DNA of 64,000 bases from NCBI GenBank assembly GCA_013397075.1, contig VWZS01000164.1:1-64000 (forward strand), written 5' to 3'. A model generated the notes under the pieces. The model had not been told where the DNA came from and ran no database searches. It was given only the letters and a program-made list of their open reading frames with translations. The stretch comes from Rhabdornis inornatus (lineage: Eukaryota > Chordata > Aves > Passeriformes > Rhabdornithidae). A program made the translations under genes and the position numbers. Shown piece by piece: positions 51,336-64,000 of this stretch (the first letter of the stretch is position 1; every line of letters starts with the position of its first letter).

Positions 51336-54300
51336 ATCCAATCTACTTTGCCATTTACCTGTTTTCCACCAAGAAATGTTGAATTGAGAGTTTTAGTATA
51401 ACTTGGTTGATATGCAAAAAGCAGATCTGGGGAAGAATTTTTAATGATTTTCCCCGGGGTGAAAAATAACAGTACCACTGGAAATCCAGAGCAGCATCTG
51501 GAATCAGTTCAGCTCAGCACTTCTGCCTGGCTGGGGAGAGCCCTTGGTGATTGACCAGAGTGTTGAGCTGTAATAGTAATAGTTTTCCATTCTTACCCAC
51601 ATTACAAGAATTCATTTACCACCACATTACGATTTTGGGGTTTTTTTTCAGATTCCTGTTCATATTTTTTGTTGGTTCTTTGATTTTTATTTTTCTCCAG
51701 AGGATACCCTGTAACTAACTAGAAGAACAGCTCTGCCTGTTCTGGTCTGAAGGAGCAGCTCTTACTGTTTCTCTGCCAGATAAGAGTCCTGAAGGTTTTA
51801 ACAGGCAGCTGAAGTTTTAGTGCTTTTTTAGCTTTTGTGATACTGACTGGAGAATTGCAGATGAAGTGAGGCCTCTTACAGAAAGATGGTTTCCGGGGAG
51901 TGCTTCCAGCTGCACCAAATGCCAAAATTGCATCTGCAATGCCAAAGCCAGAGAAAGAGGTAAGAATCACCATGGTCTTCAATAAGAATTTTTGTTCAGG
52001 GTTTCCAGTTTTAGGCAGAACTTCCTGAAGCCTTGAAGACGTGTGCTCAATCATGAAAATATTTCAGTTCAAAGTAGCTTGCACCAAGTCTGCTTCTCCC
52101 TCCCTGATCAGCTTTCCAAACTTTAGAAAAAGGCTTGGAAAAAATATCTCAGTTATTGCATTCAAAGCAGGTGACACACCAGTTCCAGCCAGCTCCAGAA
52201 AATAACAATTCTTTTGTAAAAAAGAAGTCTATGTCCTTTTTTATTCTGAAATTCTCTTAACAAAAGAAATTGAACAACAAAGAAAGGTGATTTCTTGTCC
52301 CTAATTACAATGCTTTGCAGCTGTGGCCTTTGTAGCAGTGAAGTGTGCTGCCTGTGATGGGTGTACAGCTTTACTCAGGGATGTTGGCTTAAAATTCTTA
52401 AGCATTTTGCATGGGCAGATGGAATACGTGGCCATTTTTAAAACAGGAACAAGTGCATGAATTTAATTACAAAGTGATTTGACAGTACTTGTTCACTCAT
52501 TGCGTAATTTTCTAAAGAAACTTGGAACAATTAATTGTTTCAGAGATAATGTTAAGTAGATTTAATAAATGTCTTTTTGTTATCATATCAGAAGTCTTAT
52601 TAAAAACTTCGTGTAAAGGGTTTAAAGCATTTTGGTTTTGTTATGCTATTATATGCTGATCACTTTGGCAGCCCTCAGATATGCACATGTATTTAAAAAC
52701 AAAAAGGGGAAAAAAGCAAGCCTAAAGACAATTTATTGTATGTTTTACTCATTACAGGTATTTTGCCTAGATAGGGCTCACTGATGAACTGACAAACAGT
52801 CCAGACAATCATGAGACTCCTTGCCTTGATTGAAATTGCTGCATCTGTGAGATGTATGTCAAAGTTACAGTTTGAAATGTTTGTTAAAATCAGATTTTTT
52901 GAAGCTATTAATGTAGGTACATAAGCAAAATGGCTGCACTATTAAATTCACCATTCATTAACATCCTTTAGCAGCTATTAGGGATACCTGAAACTGCCCA
53001 ATTCTACAAGTGAGCACTAGGAAATCAGAGGACCACTTTAAGCATTTCCTCTCAGGGAAATTGGTAGTTCTGGGTATGTTTTTGTGCTTGATTTTAAAAA
53101 CAAAACTTCAAAATGTACGTTTTTAGGTTTACATTTTGAAGTGAAAAGGAACTCTTGTTTGTACTTTACAAGTAACAAGATAATGCCTCTATTATTTGTC
53201 ACTAAGACTGTGAGAGTTTGGCATCTGTTTCCATATATGTATTAATTAATTTTAGTATCTTTACCTTCTTATTCTTTATAAAATAGCCTTTACAAAGCTG
53301 GTGGCAAAATACACTTAAAAACTATTTTAACTATATCTGCTCCATTATATTGACATTTGTTTTAATCAATTTTCTCTAACACTATATAACCAGGGGAAAA
53401 AAAATGAATCTCCATAAATTTGTTATTTTTCTATCAACATTTTTCATTGTCCTTAGCAATGCAGTAGCAATTTCAGTCTCATTGTATACTTCATATGTAC
53501 TCAGTAATCTCACAAGTGAAATGAGACTTCCCTTTAACCACATATCAAAGATAAAAATGTATTTTCCCATAGTCATATTTGGGCCATGTATTAAAATATT
53601 CCGGAACTGGCTTTTCTCCACACCTGTTTTTTGGCAAATCATCTCAGTCTTGATCTAGGTAACAGCAAGAGCCTTTTAAACCTCCACAAGGAAAGCTGAG
53701 TTGATGCAGACTTCAATTATGGGAAAGGAGGGAAGGGAAGGGAAGGGAAGGGAAGGGAAGGGAAGCTAGGTGTATAAATATGGTAATGAATGCTTACTGT
53801 CAAATCTGGAAATAATTTCATGTTAAATAAGGCAGAGCTTGTAATATATCAAATTCTTCAGCACAAAATTAATTCAGGTCCTCATTTCCTTTTTTTTTGG
53901 CACTTTTAGTGAGGAAAGGGCTGGGACCCTGAGAACACCAAGTGGCCTTCACTGCCCTAACCAGCCCTGAATGGGTCACGTGCACACACACAAATGGTGT
54001 GAAGTCCCCTTAGAGGATGGACAGACTACTGCAGCCACACCAATGTGCCCTGATGAGGCAGATTTGGGGCCAGGGCTCACTTGCTCCCAGTGACTCACAG
54101 TGTAGGCAGAATAAATATGTTCTGGATTACATTACAGTGCAAAATACTCTTGTTAAGCAATTTTGCAAGTGGAACTAATCTGATTTTTTTAATGAAAGAA
54201 ATTTAGCAAAGAAACTCTCTTCTAAATGTCCCATGAGCAAAAGCTGACTTTTCAAGGACAATGGCTTTTTTTTTATTTAAAAAAAGAGGTTTTATTAAAA

Positions 54301-57300
54301 ATATTTTTCAATTAGGTAGGAAACAACTATCTACTTCCCATTTTTGTGGCTGAATACCTAGAGAAACCTAATGTTTTGAAGAGACACTTTTTTGACTCTT
54401 ATTTAAGAAAAATCTTATTTCATTAATAAGTTTTGGCAAAAGTTTTTCATTTAATTATGTAGATTCTTTAATAGCTTCTTTTAACAAATAATTTTTAAAA
54501 ACTTGTTTTTTTTCCTAAGCAAACTTTTTTTTCAAAGCCAAGAATGCCAAAAGAGCATTGTATCTGACAGCCTGGATATAGAATTCCCCCATGTGGGTGG
54601 TCATATGCATCACTATCAAAGGGCTATTATTTTGGAAAACATAGAGTCTTGACCCTCACAGGTATTTAGTTTGACATATTGTATAATGCAGGACATGTAT
54701 TTTCCCCATATTAATTTCTGTATGAACAAAGACATTCCCCCTTGAAAAGAAACCACATGTATTTGATTGAAAATAGGATCCAAAACAACCATCCCAGTCA
54801 CAGAGAACTCCTGGAAATCAACACTGAGTATTTTTAATTCTTATTTAAACTCATTGCAAAGCAGCATCATTTCTTTTTGGAATGAGTAAGAGTTTAATGT
54901 GACTCACAATTTTTAGCTGCCTCCTTTGAACTCTCACTAATTTACTATTTTGATAAATCATTCCAGTGTCACATTGTGGCAATAGTGACAAATAGGCAAT
55001 GGCTCCATTTTTCTATTTTGTGTCCTATTCATTCAGTTGATGATCATGCTAGCTCTCTTGACTGCAGCACTTTGTATAAGGGTCTCATTTTCTGCACATA
55101 ATCCACGATGATCTCTAAAAGTCCTGCCATCCCATGTCAGAATAGGGTCCCTATCCTGTGTGTTTGACCTGCACACTCTGAGTGACCTCTCTTTTTTGTT
55201 TGTAAATGGATAACTTTACACTTGGTAGTAAATATGTCAAATGATAGCTAATCCATCACACCTCTAGGTAAACTGTTCTAATGATTGATTACTACTGATG
55301 TTAAATTGTTTGGTTTATTTGAAATCTGATTTGATCTGCCCTCAGACTCCAGTCTCTATGGATTATGTCAGATGATAATTCAAAAATGCTGTTAAATCAT
55401 ACCTTTTTTCTCTCATGAACAACTTGTAGAGCATTTGAAAGACATCTTTGGACATCATCTTAATTTAAAAGAGTGTTTAGTGAGGCATTTTTTATCATAA
55501 TCCTTTTTTTTAATCTCCACATTTCTGCAGACTTTCCTGTTTGTCAACCGGCTTTTCAGGTACCTGATACTAGAGCTAAACACTGCATTCCAGTAATGTT
55601 CTTCCTATATACAAGGGTGTCGTATCTCTCAAACCCTGTATATAATTTCTCACTCACACTGAGGGATTGGAGTTGATTTTCTGTCTGAACCACTCCATTG
55701 CAGGTTCATGTTAAGTTTATTACCTGACACAACTCTTAGAATCATTGCTTTCCAAAAGACAATCTACCAAATGGGGGAAATCTGTAATCCTTATTCCTAT
55801 ATGTGGCAAATCACTGTATTAAACCTTATGAAGAAGCTGCATGAGGGCTGGTCTTTGAAACTTTTATAAGACACTAATAGGATTAGGCTTTCTACCTGCA
55901 ATCACTTTTTGAAAATACTTCAGTGAGTTTCAACTCACTTAACACCTATTGTCTGATTTTTTCCTTTATTTTAAAATATTAAAATACTATGAGCTACTAA
56001 TTTAAAAACCAGTGTTTATTAATCAACTAGATTTCATTAGAGAGTTTGTATTTCCTGGCTAAAACCAAATTATTATAAAATAATTCACTATTTAAATCTA
56101 TTTTATGTTCAGCTTCTAACATGATGGCTTTAGCTTGAAAGTTAAGTTACTTGTCTTACAAGTGCATTGTTCACCTGTAAACCCATTTAATAATATCACC
56201 TTTTTGACATCTCATTGTCTGGGATTTCATGTGTTTGCAGATTCTGAAAGTTCTTTAACTGCATGGAGACCCCTTTTTCCTAGTTCTTCCTGAACACTTG
56301 AGACTTATGACTAAGACGTGCTGATTTTCAATGGAACCATTCTTTCCTTTGTTGCAGAATCCATTTTTTGACTTAAAGATTCAGATCTCTTCTGACTTGG
56401 ACATATGCCTGCTTCCAGTAAGACATGGTAACAAGAGCTTTTCCTGACATTCTAATTCAGTATTAGCCTAGTCATTGTGTCAATTAAGATAGGCTAGAGG
56501 GTAATTTATTTCATCCTAATAGTATGATTCCTTTCCTATCTTCCATGCATTTGGACTGCTTCCAATGTATTTTCTCCTTAATGCATGTTAAAGCAGAAAT
56601 GAAGACTAGAAGTTGAAATTGTCCCCCGAGTAGGCAGTAAGCCTCTACACAGTTTTTCATTTTCTGTTTAAGGCCAGAGACTGGTTCTTTGAGATGTCCT
56701 GACTATACTGGGCAAATTGTCTGCTTGTATTGCATTTAAAGATTTACAATTTGATGTGCCTTGTTGGATATCGACTTGGATGATACTAGACCTTGAAACT
56801 TGTGTACACAAAATATGTTCATCCCATACTCTTCCAACAAGTATATGGATAGCTCTCAGCAGGCAAACAGAAGTTTAAAACATGAAGTCAAGTACAAAGA
56901 AGAAGCACATTTCACAGAATGAATGATGGAGGCATTAATAGTGTTAAATGTGAAGATTTGATATGACAATAAAATGAAACTTCTGGTACTGTTCATTCTC
57001 TCAGAATTAATCAACAGTGTGAAATTTAAGTTGGCTGTCTGCAACCTGTCTGTTCTGCTGAGTCCTTGTTGCCTAATGTGAAGAATCACAGAGATACATG
57101 GACACAAAATTCTATAATCAGGTGAGCAGTTTCCTTTTTGTGATTTAGGTGACACAGTGGAGTGAGTGGTGATAAGTGGCAGTAAAATGACATTTTAACA
57201 TTTTTCTCAATGTAGAAATGAAGAAGGCTGTATTCATACATATTCCTGATGTCTCTTGTGTGAAGAAAAGCTGTGGTACATCTTAAGTGATGAGGAAGTT

Positions 57301-57800
57301 CAGTTTAGTGTTGTCTGGCATCACTGCTGCATTGCAGTGTGATTGAAATAGAGTAATGAATCTGGCCCTGAGAGGGCTTATCGCTACAGACACTTTCGGT
57401 GGACTGAAATTGTGCTTCAAGACAGATTTTTATGCATCCTGAACTTGACTGGTAATATATGCACTTGTCTACTCCAAAACTTTCAGCAACAGAGTTCACC
57501 AAAATGTACTTCCCTCTGGTGCTTACAGTATTTGTATCTGGTTTATGCAAGTATGACTATGTAGTTGTAACCCACTCCCATGTCACATTTTTTTAGTTAT
57601 TAATAAAAAAAAATAGAGCTTGAGTATGGAGTTTGCAAAGGGGTCAAAACAAAGTAGACATGAATTTGTCATAGAAGTTGTACAAAGAAGTGATTGTGCT
57701 GCTTTCTAGATGGGAGTGAAATCTCATCAAATTGAGAAGGTTAACTCCTTGTACTCATGAAGATCTTGTTACTGCCCAGCTTCAGCTCTTATCCTTGCAG
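51336..57800. other. Unique AT-rich DNA; weak open frame at 51719-52054
   Basis: No recognised gene. The minus-strand ATG frame 51719-52054 (111 codons) has mixed composition and no domain I know. The pair 53382-53642 (minus) and 53404-53658 (plus) is a both-strands-open AT-rich stretch and is probably chance. A (GGAAG)7 array lies at 53731-53765. Confidence 0.5.
53731..53765 (+). repeat. (GGAAG)7 microsatellite
   Basis: Seven uninterrupted copies of GGAAG, preceded by a looser purine-rich lead-in from 53721. Confidence 0.95.
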
Positions 57801-57864
57801 ACCACCAGGAAGGGAGATCCAGCTCACTGTCCATTGGGCCCTTTGACCTTTCTACTGACTACAG
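57801..57864 (+). other. Candidate spliced exon, 64 bp
   Basis: A pyrimidine-rich tract ending in CTTATCCTTGCAG (AG at 57799-57800) is followed by 64 bases and then CAG|GTGAGT (GT at 57865-57866), a near-ideal splice donor. Two of the three forward frames are open across the 64 bases; one of them reads SSSLSIGPFDLSTDY. The length is not a multiple of three. No protein family is recognised, so a long non-coding RNA exon or a chance pair of signals are both possible. Strong acceptor and donor at this spacing are the only evidence. Confidence 0.25.
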
Positions 57865-60800
57865 GTGAGTCTGTGATTTCTACATGTGTGCATGTGCCTT
57901 TTATTGAATACAGGCACATTGGGAAATAAATGGAAATATGATATACTTTTAGTTTTAGGCAGCATTGAGAGGGGAAATATGAGAAACAATTATCTAGATT
58001 AATTTCACACTTTGTTAAGCTTGATTTAAGAAAAGAAATCAGTGTTTAAAAAGCACAGTGATTTCTATTTGAAAATTATTGTATGGTAGCTCTCACAATC
58101 AGTTATTATATTATCACTGTAAGTAGCAATGATGATTTTGAATAGAAAGTGTCAGAAATGGCAGGCTAGAATTTCCTTCACCTAGAAGTCACATTGCCAT
58201 CTTGTTTCCAGCATTTTTGTTTTAGGCACTACTTATGTAAAATTAGAATTTATCTATGACAACACAGAAGTTAATTCTGGAATAAATGAAAAATAAGTCA
58301 TAAGTATCTGCAGTGAGGACAGTGAAGCAATGACGTTACTATTGAGCTGAGAACCAGGCAGAAAACATCTTCTACAGAAAAGTGTAATTTTTTATATTGA
58401 TCTTCATATTTATAGTACAAATAAGATTATTCATACACATTTAGATTTAATCCTCTAGCCATGTTAATCTGAATGAAGTTTATTTCTTTCTAGTAAGTTT
58501 AGTGAGGGTAAAAATATTATTTCATTGTGAAATTAGTAAATTGTGAAATTGTGAAATTACTGAAATCACTGATAGCAGACTGAATAAAGGAACATAGAAG
58601 AGAGATAGAAACTGAACCAAGAAAAGATTTTAAGGATTATATACCTTTCTTATATATATATATGTTATTCCTTCCTCAGTATACTCAATAATTAAAACAT
58701 TAACATTTTGATGACAAATTTAACTAACTCTTTGTCAGTGTTTGCAAAAGATTCTCTAAACTTTGCTTGGTTCCACAAAAAATGTGCAAGGAAACAGTAA
58801 GAATACTTTGCTTTGATAATCTTCTCAATTTCATCAGTTTACAAAACTATATTAGATGCTATTTCTTTGCATACCACACATCCTTTTCAGTTAAATTTGG
58901 TCTCCTTGCACCTAAAATTTTCAGTAAACATATTTTCAATTCATAGTTGATTTGACACATGCTATGGTATTGACTTGAGGTGCCCTTCCAAACATTCTCA
59001 GGTGTTCCTACATTAAACGTTTCAGGAGACCTTTGCCAGATACCTGATATGTTAGTAGGCACTGCATCTAAGGAAGACTTGATTGTTAGCACTTACTATT
59101 TTGCTAGGACCTAGAAAGTGCAGATCATAACCCTCTGTCTGGGTGTTTCTTGGTAAACAATAAAATCTCTGCCTGCAACTCTCCTTCTCCTCCTACTTTA
59201 GGGTTTAAATGGGTTTAAAAGGTAGCAGGAGTAAAGATGAATTTGGAAATTACATTTTAGCTTTACACTTGTCCCTATGTTTGACTAAATAATGACAAGT
59301 TAAATTGGTTTTCCTTTAAAATCACGAATCAATTGTGGAAGTTACAGAAGAAATGGTTATTTGTGTATCTGTAATGGACTAGTCCTGACTGAAATGACTG
59401 CCACTCACATGAGAGAACTACTTTTAAAATAAGTGCTACCTGTACAAGTCTAAAGCTGCAAATTGGGTAGAATAGTCCCAGCGTAAAATACCAAAATATC
59501 AGTATTCAGTGTGAATAGTGTACATGTCCATTTAGTTATAGTGGCCTTGTACTAGTGTATTTCCACACATGAATATTTATATGACTATATGACTATATGA
59601 CTGGAGTCCGAAATTACCTGTTTGTGTGTGCTTTTGCTCAAGAGTGTAGCAGTGAATGTGTTTTTTCTACTTATTTACAAAACAGGGAAGTTGTTTTCAA
59701 CTATACTCTGTACTTTTCTACCAGAAACTTACAGATGGATATTAAGAACTTTTACTTCATTTAGAAAAGCACTTTTGAACTGTTTGGAAATTTACCCAGG
59801 AAAGAAAAGATTTTATCAATGCAGCTTTATGAGGACCTTATGCTATATATAAATTGAAAGTTAGTATGTTATCTTCACTTTGGAAAAGAAAAATTTTGTA
59901 CATATAACCCAGTATGAAGGCCTCCAGTATCGTCTGACAGCATAGCCCTCTGGCATTCAGAGCACAGAACTCTCCACTGCCTGACATCCTGGAAGCAGCC
60001 TGATTCTGTTGGAAACTCAAGCACCCTTTAATTTCACAAACATTTGTTTTTAACTTTTACTGTGTCCTGCAGATACTTTTCTGTCTTTCACCCTTGGAAG
60101 TCCTCTAATCAGTCATGGAATGGACAACTAAAAATCAGAATATAATCTGTGAGAGTTATTTATATATCTTGAAATCCTCCCACAATGTTTTACATTGTTC
60201 TTTTCCTCCACAAATCAATTTATTTTGGTGGCAATTTTACCTAATTAAGGGCTAAAAACCTTCTGGATAAGGATCTCAATATCCTGTCTTAATTGCTTCT
60301 CTGCAAAAAATGACTTTGTTTAATGACTTCTCCGTTCTGTCAGTGCATGCATATTTCTTATTAAGATGATTCTTCTCTTCTCTACTGTTGTACATGCAGC
60401 ATTAACTGGAAGGTGAGTAGGCATTGTGCTCTCACCAGAGATTATGTGGGTGGTCAACTACTGATTCATTAAAAGGTTCTATTAGAAAGTAGAAGAGCTA
60501 ACACTAGAGGGAAGGGTAAACCCTGAAAGACGGAAGCAAGACCAAATCATGTTATTTCCTTATTTGTCAGTATTTTTTCAGAACTAGCATCATGAGACTT
60601 GGCGAGGATAACAGTTACCTAAATGCAATTCCTGCATGAATTAGAGGGTTGCTGCAAAGGAAGCAGCACCATGAAGGAGAAACTGCAAAGAATGGTAATT
60701 ATAGATGTCCTTGACTAATGGCTAGGGGTGAGATAAATGGCTTTTCCTTGTCTCATTTTGTGCATATTCTTTTCTTCTGAAAGGGAACAGCTCTGCATGG

Positions 60801-62289
60801 CAGCCAAGGGTTACAGTGTGTTTTGCTTTTTGCAGCTGTAGGATCATTTTCATGATGCACATCTTCACTTGGAAATCCTTTGAAAGTACCAGGTATTTGA
60901 CTATGGTTGGGGATGTGGATAGAAAAAAACTGGGCAAAATTGCTAAGACTTTGCCAGTGAAGGGGGAGCTTTTAACATTTAATTGTTGCTTACTTTTCTT
61001 ATGTACAGTCTCTGCAGATCCTTTGCAGATCAATATTTGAATTTTACATTAACAGATTTATGAGAATTCATGCTGTATGCTGCTCCAGCCAGTTTACAGA
61101 AGATCTGTGTTGCAGTTATAGTAAAGTCTCTACTAGGTTTTAAGACCAGACTTTAAAGCAAAGTAAGATTCTGAAAAGTTCTGTCTTGATTTAGGTAGTT
61201 CACACCCCTTCGGATAGATAAAGGCTATTACCCTGAAGGGTTTCAAATACTGAGGCCTATTGTAATCCTCAGATTCCCAAGGGTACCTGAAAATCTGATA
61301 CTTAATTCCTCAAGAATAATACATGCAGCTGCCTCTGGCATTGTTACTTTGCTTGCTCATAACCTTTATCAATAATATGGTAGCTCATTGTTTGCCTTCT
61401 TTAGGAATAAAGGTTTCTTGTGCATAATTTATTGTATAAATAAAGAATTGTGCTATTTATTTTAGCCAATATTTATATGCAGCTGGACCTGTAATATAAG
61501 AAAGATACTTAAGTCTTTTGTCTTTTGTTTGGGTTTTTTTCCTTCAGGTGGGAAAAATATCAAGAAGTAAGTTTTGTCAACCCCTTCCTCTTTTAAAGCA
61601 ATTAGACGTGAAAATGCACGAAGAGGAGCTGAGACTACACTTCAACCCTGTCTATGGGAGGGGGATTGCATCATAGTTGCCTAAATGTGTGTATGTGAGC
61701 AACTGGGAAATACGAAAGTGTCAGCACTGCTTGAGATGTGGTGAAATAGATTAATATGGGAATATATCAAAGCAGTGGATGCAGAGAAGAGCAGAGGGAA
61801 AAAAAAAAAACTACTAGAGCAAAAACCTTCAAAATACTGAAAAATACCCTGGAAATTCTTCATCCATGTTTTATATCCACTCTGTTGTTTGTCTCTTTAA
61901 TGGATGGTATTTAATGGACAGATGGGGCTGTTGAAAAAGGCCAATATACTTATGATTTTTTTTTCTAGTAAATAAAGTGCTTCCCCTTTAGGCTTTTTTT
62001 ATTCTGGTTTTAATGAGGCTTCCCTTCTCTGGTGCCAAGAAGTGCCTGATTTGCATGTGCAAATTCAAGATTAATATGAGTGAACTTTGTTAGATTTAAT
62101 AATCTGTTGTTGCCTGTGAGGAATGTATTGCTTTTTTTTCCTTCTAGGACTTTTTGTTATATGCTTATATTACTTAAATATGCAGGATTTTTGTGCCAAC
62201 TGTGATTATGTGTTTTTGCAGGATTTTAAATCAAGTATTAAAATAAATTTTATTTCAAGAGAGTTGATAAGCTTCCATGTTTTCCTTTC

Positions 62290-62312
62290 TTTTTTTTTTT
62301 TTTTTTTTTTTT
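62290..62312. repeat. Poly-T run, 23 bases
   Basis: A pure T homopolymer, followed shortly by a run of nine As. It could be an antisense retrotransposition tail, but nothing recognisable is attached to it. Confidence 0.9.
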
Positions 62313-62699
62313 CTTTTGGGCTTAAAAAAAAAGGCAATGTAATTGTTTGTGTTTGATGAACACACAGTATTTTGAGACTCTGTCTCTCAAATAGCTATTC
62401 AAATTGGAATCCTGTAGAATTTTATAATTGCTCTGGACCTCTGAGTCATCCACAGAAATATTTTTAATGATCAGTCGACCATAAAACTCATAACTTTTAT
62501 TTGAGGTCCCTGAAGAACAAATTGATTCTGTGCTTCCATATGATTAAGGAAAATACCCTTCCAGTTAGAGATTTGCATTAAAAGGTGAAGTAATAGGGAA
62601 ACAAAGAGCAATTCTGATTTGGAAGGGTAAAACATCCTACACTAATAGTGCAACAAAATTATTAAAAATGAATATTTGATTAATTTTCTGTGTACCCTT

Positions 62700-63110
62700 C
62701 ACACGTATGATCACAGCTTCCACCTGAGAAAGCAAGGGGTAAAGCAATTTCTTCCCTTGCCTGCAATTCCCTCTTAGCACACGATTAAAGGCTTATGCAA
62801 AGCGGCAGGAGAAAATTCATTAACTTGGCAACCATACAGTTTTACCCAATGCTACTGATGCTGAAGCTGGAATATATGCATGTGTAACTTAGAAACAAAT
62901 TTCACATTTTAGCATTAGTGGCAGGTGAGTTGCATTGGTAATTCCATCCACCGCAGCCTGTCTAAAATAACTATATGCAGCAATTCATGCATGTAATTCA
63001 GCTACCTGATTCATTAACATTTAAACAGTCTGTTAGGCAATGGCCATAAATTAGATGCCTTGCAGATCCTTGGCAAAAGTGTGTTTAACAGCCATTGATA
63101 CAGTAAAGCC
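62700..63110. promoter_or_regulatory. Candidate conserved non-coding regulatory stretch
   Basis: This stretch is less simple in sequence than its surroundings and dense in transcription-factor-like motifs: an octamer-like TTATGCAAAG near 62793, TTGGCAACC near 62825, two copies of ATTCATTAAC (62815-62824 and 63009-63018), several TAAT cores and E-box CACCTG/CAGGTG near 62722 and 62931. It resembles the texture of vertebrate conserved non-coding elements. That is an impression only; no conservation data are available here. Confidence 0.25.
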
Positions 63111-64000
63111 TTGTCAAGAAAAAAATTACCTACATGCTATGCAGTAACAAACATGAGTGTTTTGTGTTACTTCACAGTGTGCCCTTTTAAGGATGGCATC
63201 TAATATCACTGGGGCCACAGAAAAGTACTGTGATTGTATGGAAGGAGGGCAAACACGCTACACTTAGTTACAGGTAAGTGCTAGTGGGACTATCTGTGTC
63301 TGGAAAGAGACAAAGATGTAGGGTCTAATCCAGAATCCTTTTAAAGCAATGGAAATGTTCCTATGGATGGAAGATAAAGGACTCCACAAAACCCCACTGC
63401 AGGGATTTCCACTCCCTTGAAATATATTTTTAGCACCGTTGTGTTCCCATGAAACAGAGTAGTGGAGTGAAGAAGGAGCTGGGGATGTCTCATCCTGTTT
63501 TATCCCCCAAGGGTTGATATCCCCATTTCTTATCAGCCAATATAAGCTGTTTAGAATTCTGTACTGTGGCAGTGGGGATAGACTAACTCCAAAGCGACTC
63601 ATCTGTGGATCATTCTCCCTTCTGTCACAGCTCCTTTGTGACTGTGCCTCTACCATTGTGTCCTACTTCACGCTTGGAGCTCACCTTGGACAGGACCATT
63701 CCCACCACCTTCATCTTTCCCTGTGAATATGTTCAGTTCTGGCAATGAACCATAGCACCAGGCTGAAGGGTACAAAACTGGGCTTGTATATGTTACAAAA
63801 TCCTGCATATATGCTGCATACCCTGGGTTATGTCCTGTGCCATGGAGAATGTGAAGGAGTTTAAGGACGCAAAAATCTGATGAGATACTGATTAAGGCAT
63901 GGCAGCGGGAGTCAGACCTGGTACCAATATTGTGTGCTTCAGACCAGCTACACTCAAAACCATACTGAAGTGCTTTTTTAACTGGCATAATTCTATTTCT

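Larger units (their letters stand above)
57865..64000. other. Unique AT-rich DNA with simple repeats; no gene seen
   Basis: Simple items: three TTGTGAAA-type repeats at 58526-58560, a TA run near 58650-58663, an ATGACTAT 8-bp repeat at 59577-59602 and a 23-T homopolymer at 62290-62312. Two adjacent minus-strand ATG frames (63264-63656, 130 codons; 63668-63988, 106 codons) leave about 700 bases stop-poor, but they are in different registers and match nothing I know. A motif-dense stretch at 62700-63110 is listed separately. Confidence 0.5.

Noticed and set aside
53382..53658. Overlapping 84- and 86-codon frames on opposite strands, one hydrophobic and membrane-like
   Set aside because: Both strands open over the same AT-rich bases, typical of chance; hydrophobicity follows from T-rich codons.

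Overview
This window looks like non-coding DNA from a bird macrochromosome: a gene desert or a very long intron. The evidence is the AT-rich, CpG-poor background, four fragments of CR1 LINE 3' ends plus a fifth short antisense one (the dominant avian non-LTR retrotransposon), and several avian-type endogenous retrovirus (ERV) LTR pieces. The ERV share relative to CR1 suggests a songbird-type genome rather than a fowl-type one, but that is inference and the species cannot be named from sequence alone. I found no confident protein-coding exon, no tRNA, rRNA or snRNA gene and no CRISPR array. Nearly all open frames are short chance frames in AT-rich DNA or stop-poor frames inside repeats.

Layout. 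Bases 1-141: a fragment of a retroviral pol gene (RT/RNase H junction, minus strand) that runs off the left edge. 142-13194: unique AT-rich DNA with a 25-bp and a 20-bp tandem duplication and one cysteine-rich open frame. 13195-13710 and 15640-16413: two CR1 3' fragments, plus strand. 16414-24200: unique DNA, including a 159-codon minus-strand open frame near 21.1-21.6 kb and a motif-dense stretch at 18.0-18.4 kb. 24201-24467: short ERV LTR. 31449-32500: about 1.05 kb of LTR, minus strand, containing an 86-bp minisatellite. 34694-35939: a local assembly error around a gap, with an exact 310-bp duplicate. 37725-38345: a second member of the same broad LTR family, plus strand, with its own 40-bp tandem repeat. 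39645-39782 and 40110-40666: two CR1 fragments pointing away from each other, the second ending in an (ATTCT)17 microsatellite. 46394-46990: an LTR with clean TG...CA ends beside a palindrome cluster. 51147-51335: a short CR1 3' end. 51336-64000: unique DNA with a splice-bounded candidate exon at 57801-57864 and a candidate conserved regulatory stretch at 62.7-63.1 kb.

No set of genes here works together. The main content is transposable-element remains, local tandem duplication inside those remains, and an assembly fault. I looked for an undescribed biological system and do not see one. The most checkable results are the misplaced 621-bp contig with its duplicate, the two tandem arrays that arose inside LTRs of the same family, and a few weak exon or regulatory candidates.
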